DNA of 59,132 nucleotides from an uncultured Clostridium sp. (lineage in GTDB: Bacteria; Bacillota; Clostridia; Lachnospirales; Lachnospiraceae): positions 1 to 59,132 of the forward strand of contig NZ_URHZ01000029.1 in NCBI RefSeq assembly GCF_900547735.1. The letters run 5' to 3'. Positions 41,604 through 50,500 of the stretch are shown piece after piece (the first letter of the stretch is position 1; each line of letters starts with the position of its first letter). Position numbers and translations under genes: made by a program. Under the pieces are notes generated by a model. It was given only the letters and a program-made list of their open reading frames with translations, had not been told where the DNA came from and did not search any database.

Positions 41604-44600
41604 AGCATGACAGCGGAAGAAACATTAAGAAAAAAATCGCACTGACGGCAATCCTCGTAGGCGGTATCCTTGCCTTTATAACCTTTTTTTTCGTACAGGC
41701 TGTAAAAACCCAACTGTGGAACCAGTCGATTAATACAATTATGGAAAGCACCGCACAGGGCTGCACTACGCTGCGCGTACAACTGCAGGAAGCGTATGAG
41801 GGCATGGCGGATGCGGTTACATTGAGTCAGGACTATTCTGCGGAACAGAAAAAAGAGCTGGAGACGGCGCTGGGCAGTCCGGTCCGCAAAGACAGGAGCA
41901 TTGTCCTCTATCTTCCGGACGGAACATGTATCCCGTCGGACGCACAGCAGGAGGAAGGGGTAAAAAACCAGATTTGGAATGAAGAAACGGAAAGTGGGAT
42001 CATCGATCCGCATATCAGCAGCGTAACCGGCGTCAACGTCTTTGACCTCTTCGTGAAAGCGGTTCTGAGCGACGGTACACAAGCGTATCTGGTCAGGGAA
42101 TATGAGGTGGATGGGATCGTGGACAGCTTTACCCTGTCCTTTTACAATAATGAGGGCTTTTCCTATATTGTGAATGCCTCGGGCGACGTGCTGATCCGTC
42201 CGCCCCATCCGGGCAGTAACAAGACAATCAAAAACGTGTTCGACATGCTGTCCGACGTCCGTAACAGCCCGGAAGAAGTGGAAACATTCCGGAACGCTCT
42301 CGAAGGTTCCGGCAAAGGCTGGACTGTTTTTACTTATCAGGGGGAAAAGAATGTATTCTGCTTTACCCCTTTAAAACTCGGGTCCGACTGGTACTTAATA
42401 TCCATTATCCCGCAGGATACGGTCAACGCACAGACGCATGTAATCCTGATGCAGACTCTGGTCCTCGTGAGCAGTATCATACTGGGGCTTTTCATTCTCG
42501 TTCTGGTCTACTTCCGCTATATCAACAGGACTAACCGGAGATTACGGAACCAGGCGGATTATATCGGCCATCTGTACAATGCGGTTCCGGAGGGGATTGC
42601 CCTGATTACGGTGGAAAAGCCGCACCGTTTTATCCAGCTCAATAAAGAAGGACTGCATCTTCTGGAATATCCGGACGGTGCTTCCAACGACGCGCCGGAA
42701 GGAAAATGCCTTCAGGATGTGATCTATCCGGATGATTATGAAAAGATGGAGGCACTGTGTGAAATTGCAGCCACGGGCGGAGGAAAGAGTGCCTTTGAGT
42801 ACCGCATGATGAGAAAGGATGAAACCTTATTCTGGATTGCCGGAATTATAGAAAAGACACTGGACGAAACAGGGGAAGACGTTTTGATTGCGACCTTCCA
42901 TGACATAACGGAGGAGAAATTGGCGGAGGAAGAGGAAAAGCAGGAGCACCGTCAGGAACTTCTGACTCTGGTGGGAGCCATTTCCAATGCATATCCGGTG
43001 ATCATACGCCTGAATCTGACCCAGGATACGCTGAATTTTGTGTATGTCAAATCCGGATTGATGGTGAACCTGGGAAATCAGGAAACATACAGCCAGCTTT
43101 TTGAAGATTTTGCAAATGAGATGCATCCGGACAACTGTCTGGAATTCCAATCCCGTTTTTCACTGGAGATGCTGCGGGAAAGAATGGGGAAGGAAACGGG
43201 AGAAGTGTTCCTGGAAACAAGACAGAAGATGATGGACGGGAAGTTCCATTGGATATCCATCCAGATTATCAATGTGGACAATCCGTATTCGGATGATAAA
43301 CTGGCAATCCTCATATCCCGGCGCATCGACGAACAGAAGTATGAACAGGAGCAGCAGCGCCTGGCCCTTCAGAGCGCGCTTGACAGCGCCAGGGCCGCAA
43401 GCAGTGCAAAGAGCCAGTTCCTGTCCAATATGAGCCATGATATCCGTACGCCTATGAATGCGATTACAGGGATGGCCGCAATTGCCGCCATCCATCTGGA
43501 CGACCGGGAACGTGTTATGGAGTGTCTGAGGAAAATCAGCCTTTCCAGTAACCACCTGTTAAGCCTGATTAATGATGTGCTGGATATGTCCAAAATTGAG
43601 AGCGGAAAGATATCCCTGAGGAATGAACCCTTTAATTTTGCCGGGCTGGTGGCCGACTGTGTGGAACTGGTCCAATCCCAGGTCAGCGGAAACCAGTTTG
43701 AATTTAAGGTACAGCTCATGTCTCTCAAGAATGAAAATGTAATCGGCGATCCTCTCCGGATCAGACAGATATGCATCAATATTCTGAGCAATGCGGTCAA
43801 ATACACTCTGCCGGGCGGCCGTATCAGCGTCAAAATATGGCAGGAGGACATTCCGGGTAAACATTACCGTAACTTTATGTTCCGCTGTTCGGATACTGGG
43901 GTGGGGATGGACCATGAATTTCTGGACCGGATTTTCCAACCCTTTGAGCGGCTGCAGGATCCAGCCGTCAGCAAAGTGGCGGGAACGGGACTTGGAATGG
44001 CAATTACCAAGAATATCGTGGATTTGATGAATGGGGATATCCAGGTAGAGAGCAGGCCGGGCGTGGGTTCCACATTTACCGTAACCTTCCCGCTTCAGCC
44101 CCAGAATATCCAGGAGGAAGAAGTTCCCGAGGAATGGCTTGGAGTACGCAGCCTGGTTGTGGACGACGACAGACAGACCTGCGAAAATGCGGCCGAGTTA
44201 CTGCAGAGTATGGGGCTCAGGGCACAGTTTGCCACGGATGGAGCAACCGGGGTTCAATCGGTCATCCGGGCGAACGGCACGTCCGATCCGTTTGAACTGG
44301 TAATTCTTGACTGGAAGATGCCGGATATGGACGGCGTGGAAGCGGCAAGACGTATCAGGAAATCGGTGGGGCCCGATGTGCCCGTTATCATCCTTACGGC
44401 CTATGACTGGTCGGAGATTGAGAATGAGGCGAGAGATGCCGGTGTGACCGCTTTCTTATCCAAGCCTTTTTACCGCTCCAAACTGTGCTATCTGCTGGGA
44501 GAGATTAAAGGGGGAAAGGAACTTAAGAAGCAGGAAGACGGGAAATCGGCGCCGGATTACAGGGGCAGAAGACTCCTGCTGGTAGAAGATAATGAGATCA

Positions 44601-44941
44601 ACCGCGAAATCGCCAGGACGCTGGTGGAGGAGATGGGGATGACGGTTGAAGAAGCCGTGAATGGCCGGGAGGCTGTGGACCGTGTGGCAGATTCGCCGGA
44701 AGGATATTACAGCATGATCTTCATGGACATCCAGATGCCGGTCATGGACGGTTATGAGGCGGCAAGGCGTATCCGCAGTCTGGGGCGTGAAGACGCGAAG
44801 TCGGTTCCGATCATCGCCATGACGGCCAATGCATTTGAGGAGGACGTCCGGGCGGCTCTGCGCGCCGGAATGGATGCTCATTTTTCCAAGCCTGTCGATT
44901 ATGAGAAGCTGAAAGAATTAATGAGGCGGTATCTGGGATAA
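41600..44941 (+). CDS. Membrane hybrid histidine kinase paired with an SBP
   Basis: 1113 residues. TM1 about 10-34, extracellular Cache-like sensor about 35-290, TM2 about 295-317, PAS about 330-450, a second PAS about 455-590. HisKA has His613 in SHDIRTPMNAI, HATPase has NILSNAVKYT and GTGLGMAITKNIV, and two receivers follow (Asp904 in LDWKMPDMDG; Asp1043 in MDIQMPVMDG). No HPt or DNA-binding domain is visible. It is translationally coupled to the upstream sugar-type lipoprotein. The architecture (Cache, TM, kinase, two receivers) is the same as in the kinase at 19858, whose partner lipoprotein is encoded downstream rather than upstream, so the two loci appear to be variants of one design. 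Confidence 0.93.
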   Translation: MKHDSGRNIKKKIALTAILVGGILAFITFFFVQAVKTQLWNQSINTIMESTAQGCTTLRVQLQEAYEGMADAVTLSQDYSAEQKKELETALGSPVRKDRSIVLYLPDGTCIPSDAQQEEGVKNQIWNEETESGIIDPHISSVTGVNVFDLFVKAVLSDGTQAYLVREYEVDGIVDSFTLSFYNNEGFSYIVNASGDVLIRPPHPGSNKTIKNVFDMLSDVRNSPEEVETFRNALEGSGKGWTVFTYQGEKNVFCFTPLKLGSDWYLISIIPQDTVNAQTHVILMQTLVLVSSIILGLFILVLVYFRYINRTNRRLRNQADYIGHLYNAVPEGIALITVEKPHRFIQLNKEGLHLLEYPDGASNDAPEGKCLQDVIYPDDYEKMEALCEIAATGGGKSAFEYRMMRKDETLFWIAGIIEKTLDETGEDVLIATFHDITEEKLAEEEEKQEHRQELLTLVGAISNAYPVIIRLNLTQDTLNFVYVKSGLMVNLGNQETYSQLFEDFANEMHPDNCLEFQSRFSLEMLRERMGKETGEVFLETRQKMMDGKFHWISIQIINVDNPYSDDKLAILISRRIDEQKYEQEQQRLALQSALDSARAASSAKSQFLSNMSHDIRTPMNAITGMAAIAAIHLDDRERVMECLRKISLSSNHLLSLINDVLDMSKIESGKISLRNEPFNFAGLVADCVELVQSQVSGNQFEFKVQLMSLKNENVIGDPLRIRQICINILSNAVKYTLPGGRISVKIWQEDIPGKHYRNFMFRCSDTGVGMDHEFLDRIFQPFERLQDPAVSKVAGTGLGMAITKNIVDLMNGDIQVESRPGVGSTFTVTFPLQPQNIQEEEVPEEWLGVRSLVVDDDRQTCENAAELLQSMGLRAQFATDGATGVQSVIRANGTSDPFELVILDWKMPDMDGVEAARRIRKSVGPDVPVIILTAYDWSEIENEARDAGVTAFLSKPFYRSKLCYLLGEIKGGKELKKQEDGKSAPDYRGRRLLLVEDNEINREIARTLVEEMGMTVEEAVNGREAVDRVADSPEGYYSMIFMDIQMPVMDGYEAARRIRSLGREDAKSVPIIAMTANAFEEDVRAALRAGMDAHFSKPVDYEKLKELMRRYLG

Positions 44942-45066
44942 GGAAACCGGGAATGCGGATCAGCATCCATCGGAGAGCAGCTTTTCATAGTCCGGCTGCT
45001 AACTCCACTGAACACGAAAAGCAGTAAAAATAAAGAAATCAGTCCGCCCTTAAATACTCGTTTCAT
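44899..45066 (-). CDS. Possible small secreted or membrane peptide (55 aa)
   Basis: An ORF from ATG 45066 with AAGGCGG seven bases upstream. It starts MKRVFKGGLISLFLLLFVFS, a very signal-peptide-like N terminus, then a short hydrophilic tail that overlaps the end of the kinase gene on the opposite strand. It could be a small exported peptide, a gene remnant, or chance. I know no homologue. The overlap with a real coding region and the lack of a convincing promoter keep confidence low. Confidence 0.25.
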   Translation of the reverse strand: MKRVFKGGLISLFLLLFVFSGVSSRTMKSCSPMDADPHSRFPYPRYRLINSFSFS

Positions 45067-45082
45067 AATAAAACCGCCTTCT

Positions 45083-45100
45083 GCAGCCGGGGCTGCTTTT
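45083..45100 (+). terminator. Terminator after the kinase operon; rest of the 44.9-45.45 kb gap
   Basis: GCAGCC (45083-45088) pairs with GGCTGC (45091-45096), then TTTT. The 515-base gap otherwise holds the small ORF at 44899-45066 and a TATAAT at 45323-45328, a possible -10 of the following gene without a convincing -35. The remainder shows nothing that I can assign. Confidence 0.55.
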
Positions 45101-45456
45101 CTGATACTTCATCATAAACTCACGATCGGGCCTGGTTCATTTCGTATGTTCCATGTATCAGGCTGATTGTCTTATTTGTGTGTTTGCATATCTGATCAGT
45201 ATAACACAACTTCGTCCATAAGTGATCCTGCTTTTTGATGAAAGACGGCAATCCGTACACTCCTTTGGCCGGTTTTTTCCCTTTATTACGATAAAAAGTC
45301 TGTTTTTTTATCCGAAAACTGTTATAATAGTAATAATGTCTAAAACTCAAGTCCAACCTGTTCCCATATAGAGAAAATACTACCAAAATATGGAAAGGGC
45401 CGGTGGAGCGCCGGTCTGGAAAAGAGGGAAGGCAACGTTACCAAAGGGGGATACAG

Positions 45457-47409
45457 ATGAAAAAACATGCAAAAATGCTTTTTCCCGTTCTGTGTGGAAT
45501 ACTTGTCGCTGTCAGCCTGATATCGGTCATGAAGATATCGGATATACGGGAGTATGGGAAACTGATTAATTATGTCGGGATAGTAAGAGGGGCGTCACAG
45601 CGTGCGGTAAAGCTGGAGATGAATGGACAGCCTGCGGATGACCTGATCGGATACATAGACAGTATTTTGAATGAACTGCTTACGGGAGAAGGCCAGTTTG
45701 GACTTGTCACGGCCAATTCAGTGGATTATACGGACGATTTGGCGGCGCTGGAAGAACAGTGGGACATTGTCAAGGAAGACATTGCCGGTGTGAGGGAAGG
45801 AAAGCAGGGCGGTGCGCTTCTGGAGTCCAGTGAGAGGCTGTTTGAGATTGCCAACCAGACCGTTTTTTCCATTGAGAAATTTTCAACGCAGTCTGCGGAC
45901 CGAATTACCAGGCTGATTATCATTGCGGCCGCAGTCTGCGGCATTGCGGCTGCCATTGCAAGCTACTACTATATTAAACGGCTGCTGGATTTGAAGTATA
46001 CCAACAGGGAGCTGGAGGACATAGCCGGAAGGGATGAACTGACCGGCGCATTTAATACGGAAAAATTCTATTTGGAGGCAAACCGGATGATGAGCCGGGA
46101 AAAGGATGGTAATTTTGCCGTATTATATGTAGATTTCGAAAACTTCCGATATGTAAACGATGTATTTGGATATGATTACGGCGATCTGCTCCTCAAAAAC
46201 TATGCACGCCTTGTGATGGGCAGGATGGGGGAGAATGAGGCACTGGGCCGGGTGATGGCGGATCATTTCGTCATTCTGCGCCATTATGAGAAAAAGGAAG
46301 ATGTTTTAAACGCCCAGAAGGAGATTGATGAAGAGTTCCTCGATTCCGTGGCGGCGGCATCCAACCATTATCTGATGACGGTAGCCTGCGGCATATGCTG
46401 CAGGGAGGATCTGCCGGGGACGGCCGACGCCGCGGTTATGGTGAACAGTGCGAACTTTGCCCAGAAGACGGTTAAGAATACACCGGGAGTAAAATACGGA
46501 TTTTACGATGAGAAAATTCATCAGAAGTTAATTGAGGAGACCAATATCAGGTCCCGCATGCAGAAGGGACTGGACGATGAGGAATTTGTAGTCTATCTTC
46601 AGCCGAAGGTAGGGGTTCAGGGCGGAGAGATAGAGGGAGCGGAAGCGCTGGTGAGGTGGAACGTCCCGGGACACGGGCTTCTTTCACCCGGACTCTTTAT
46701 TCCTGTGCTTGAGAAGAATCTGTTTATCGGAAAAGTGGACCGTTATGTATTTGAGAAGGTATGCTGCTGGCTGAGAAAGCGTCTGGACTGTGGGGCGAGA
46801 GTGATGCCAATCTCGGTCAATGTATCTAAGATCCAGTTTTATAACTCGGATTTTATAAACGTCTATGCCGAGATTAAAAACAGATACAAAATTCCCGACG
46901 GGCTGATTGAGATTGAACTGACGGAGTCCGTTATTTTTGAACATGAGGAATACCTGATGGAGATGGTAACGCAGCTGCACCGCAACGGTTTCCTCTGCTC
47001 TCTGGATGATTTTGGCTCCGGCTATTCTTCCCTTGGCTTATTAAAGGATCTGGCAATCGATGTGCTGAAGATGGACGGGATGTTTTTCAGGATCAGCGTG
47101 AATGTGGAGCGGGAACACACAATTGTTAAGAGTGTCATCAATATGATACGTGAACTGAATATCTGCACCGTCGCAGAGGGAGTGGAACGGGAGGACCAGG
47201 TGGAGTTTTTAAAAACGACGGGCTGCGATCTGATCCAGGGATTTATCTATTATAAACCGATGCCGATAGAAGACTTTGAAAAACTGATTGATGCCGGGAA
47301 AGAACAGTGCGCCGGTGCGGATAGCAGGATTCCGGCCGAAACGCGTGTTTCCCGCAATTTCACCAAGGGAGCCGGCGTAGGCCCGATCGCGGTCGGACAG
47401 GGGATTTGA
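45457..47409 (+). CDS. Membrane GGDEF-EAL protein with degenerate GGDEF
   Basis: 650 residues from ATG 45457 (AAAGGGGG upstream). TM1 about 6-26, an extracellular helical part to about 165, TM2 about 168-188. The GGDEF domain (about 200-350) has MADHF at 267-271 in place of GGDEF, so it should not make cyclic di-GMP; it may still bind GTP. The EAL domain (about 380-630) is well kept: AEALVRW with Glu396, ELTESVIF, LDDFGSGYSSL and EGVERED. It should therefore degrade cyclic di-GMP. The final 20 residues are variable. It follows the SBP-kinase operon and precedes a large kinase gene by 91 bases. Confidence 0.92.
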   Translation: MKKHAKMLFPVLCGILVAVSLISVMKISDIREYGKLINYVGIVRGASQRAVKLEMNGQPADDLIGYIDSILNELLTGEGQFGLVTANSVDYTDDLAALEEQWDIVKEDIAGVREGKQGGALLESSERLFEIANQTVFSIEKFSTQSADRITRLIIIAAAVCGIAAAIASYYYIKRLLDLKYTNRELEDIAGRDELTGAFNTEKFYLEANRMMSREKDGNFAVLYVDFENFRYVNDVFGYDYGDLLLKNYARLVMGRMGENEALGRVMADHFVILRHYEKKEDVLNAQKEIDEEFLDSVAAASNHYLMTVACGICCREDLPGTADAAVMVNSANFAQKTVKNTPGVKYGFYDEKIHQKLIEETNIRSRMQKGLDDEEFVVYLQPKVGVQGGEIEGAEALVRWNVPGHGLLSPGLFIPVLEKNLFIGKVDRYVFEKVCCWLRKRLDCGARVMPISVNVSKIQFYNSDFINVYAEIKNRYKIPDGLIEIELTESVIFEHEEYLMEMVTQLHRNGFLCSLDDFGSGYSSLGLLKDLAIDVLKMDGMFFRISVNVEREHTIVKSVINMIRELNICTVAEGVEREDQVEFLKTTGCDLIQGFIYYKPMPIEDFEKLIDAGKEQCAGADSRIPAETRVSRNFTKGAGVGPIAVGQGI

Positions 47410-47500
47410 CGGAAAAGGAATTGCCTGAACCAGGAATTGTCTGAGACAGACAGAACAGGACACTGCATTATACACAGATTTGATAAAGAGAGGATTAATC

Positions 47501-50500
47501 ATGATTCAGGATCACTCCATCGACACGCCTTCTGCCGGCCAGATGATAGCCGTTTTAGACAATGCTCCCGTGGCCGTGTTTGTAAGCGGAATCGAAAGCC
47601 ACAGGCTGCTCTATGCAAACCGCCTTGCAAGGGAAACATTTTTAACTGATATGGATATCAAAGACGCCTGCTGTTACAATGTGGCGGGCTTTGGCACGGC
47701 TTGCCCTTTCTGCCATACGGCCAAGATGGGAAGGGATGAGTTTCTGGTGCGCGACTTCTGCCATTCTGACAACGGCCGCATCTACCAGCTCAGGGGGAAA
47801 ATTATCGACTGGGGGGAGGATGCCGCCCATATTGAATACATACAGGACGTAACGGAACAGAAACGGGAAGCGGAACACACCGGGGAACTCAGGAGGGAGC
47901 TTCAGGAAACGTTTAAGAGCATTCCATGCGGCCTCTGTGTTTACCGGTTTGACGGAGTCAGGATTAAACCTCTGTTTCATAACCCCTCCTTTTATGAGAT
48001 CATGGGTTATTCGCAAGAGCATATCCATTCGGTTGAGCAGAAGACCGATTTTCTGGGGGTTCACCCGGACGATGTGGCCGCCCTGAGTAAAAAAATTAAC
48101 GAGGCGATCCGGAATAACGGTTTCTTTCAGCATATTTACCGCCTGTGGAACGACGTAAAGCAGGAATACTGCTTTCTCCGTCTGGACGGGGCCGTCAAAC
48201 CGCAGGATGACGGGACAAAATTTTTATATGGGGTATATACGGACGTCAGCGAACGCCTTCTTCTGGAAAAGAAGCTGACAAGGGCCAACGAGAGGATGCA
48301 GAATATCATCAATGCCATTCCGGGAGGCATTGCCAGATACCGGGTGGAGAACAACCGCTTTATCCCTGATTTTGTATCGGACGGAGTAGCGGCGCTTTCG
48401 GGCCATACGCGTGTAGAGCTTGAACGCATGACAGGGGGAGACGCCCTGAATACCATCTATCAGGGGGACCGCGAGCGCGTTTTTGCCGCTTCCATGGCAG
48501 CCGTTGAAAGCGGCAAAGTGCTCGATGTTTCTTACCGGATGTACCATAAAAACGGGGAACTGATCTGGATTCATCTCAGCGGGCGCTGTATGGAGACGGC
48601 ATCGGATGTTCCCATATTCTATGCCGTGTTTACCGGCATGAGCGAGGAAGCAAGGCTGTTCCAGAGCATTGTCAATGAATCGGTGGACGGAATTTATGTG
48701 ATTGGGCGTGAAAATTATGATCTGCTCTATGTCAATGAGTCAAAGGAGCTTTTTAACGGCGGGCAAAACTATCCGGGGCAAAAATGTTATGAAGCGCTGC
48801 GCGGAAAGACGGCGCCCTGCGAATACTGTTCGCTGAAAAACCATGCTCCCGACTTCCAGGAACATGAATTTGTAATTCCGGAGGAAAAGCGCTCCTTTAC
48901 TACCCGTTTCCGGGAAACAAACTGGAATGGGATACCGGCCTATGTAAAATATGTCCGTGACGTGACGGAGGAGGTAAGGATCCGGAGGGAAAAAGAAAGA
49001 CTGGAACAGTATTTTGAGACGGTGGTGAAGAATCTGCCCAGCGGCATTGCCGTACTGCATTTCGAGGAAAGCGGAGAGATTATTCCGGAATTCTTTTCCG
49101 AGGGATTTGCCGCGATGACCGGAATGACGACGGAAGAGGCGTGGAAGATTTACCAGGATAATGCAATGGCGGGCGTGCACCCGGATGACCGCGAATCACT
49201 TCGCAGCCAATTGGATGCCTATATTGCCGGCCGGTGCAAACACTGTGATATCACCTACCGGATTATCAACGGCAGCGGCGGCTATCTGTGGACGAAGACC
49301 ACGTTTTCCATTATCCGGAGAGAGGGAGGGGAACGCCAGGTTTATGCAGCCTACCGGGATATTACGGGGGAGAGGGAAGAACAGAAGCGTATCCGTCAGC
49401 AGTACGATGAGATGCTTCAGCAGCATTTCCAGAATCAGGGGCCGGATACACTGATGATCTGCCATTGTAACCTGACCAGAGGAGAAGTTCTGTCGGTCAT
49501 CGATTTTACCGGTTCCGATTTTTCAAGTCTGACGGGTGGGGGCCTGGACTGCTTTTTAACGGCATGGTCGGAATGTATTAAATCCCCGCAGGACAGGGCG
49601 GCATTTTTAAATGCCTATATGCAGAAATCTTCTCTGGACGCTTTTGCAGGCGGGGACATGGAACGCCTGATTACCTGTTTTATCGAACTGCCGGGGGAAA
49701 AGACAGGCCGTTATGTCAGGATGAAGGGCAATATGGTGCTCACCCCGGACAGCGGCGACGTGACCGGCATCATGACGATCACCGACGCGACGGAACAGAT
49801 GATAGCCGATCGCGCCCTGCGCCATCTCTCGTCCTATGGTTATGATTTTGTACTTGATCTCGATCTGCTCCATGACCGCTTCAGGATGCTGACCTGGAAT
49901 AAGGATACGGGACGCATTCCGCCGCGTCAGGGAAAACATTCCGAGAGAATGAAGGAAATGCTGGAATTATGGGTCGTACCCAGGGACAGGGAACAGTACG
50001 GACAGTGCCTGGATCCGGAGAATATTATAAAGCGCCTTGAGAAAGAGGGAACCTACACCTTTGCGGCCGCCATTGCGGACGAAAACGGGGAGATACGCAC
50101 GAAGAACATGACCGTCTCGGCTATCGATCTGAGGCTGGGAAGAGTGTGTTTGTCCAGAACCGATATCACGGATTCCATCCGGGAACAGCAGAGCCTTCTC
50201 AGGGTAATTGCCTATACCTTTGAATTTGCCGCCTTTATCGATTTGGAGACAGGGAATTTTACACTGCATACCAGGGAAACGGTGCAGAAAAACCTTACGC
50301 CATATTACCGGAATAATTACGATGAGGCGATTTTCAGCTTTGTGGAGCAGTATGCCACAGAGGAAAGCATGGAAGCGATGCGGGAACAGTTCCTGCTGAA
50401 AACCATGCTCGGCCGTCTTTGCGAGACTCCGGGAGGTTATGATCTCCTGTTTACCTACCGTTCGGCCGACAGGGAACGCTACAAGCAGATTAATGTGATG

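Noticed and set aside
45120..45386. 88-codon minus-strand ORF in the 44.9-45.45 kb gap.
   Set aside because: No good ribosome site, basic and low-quality composition, no family likeness.
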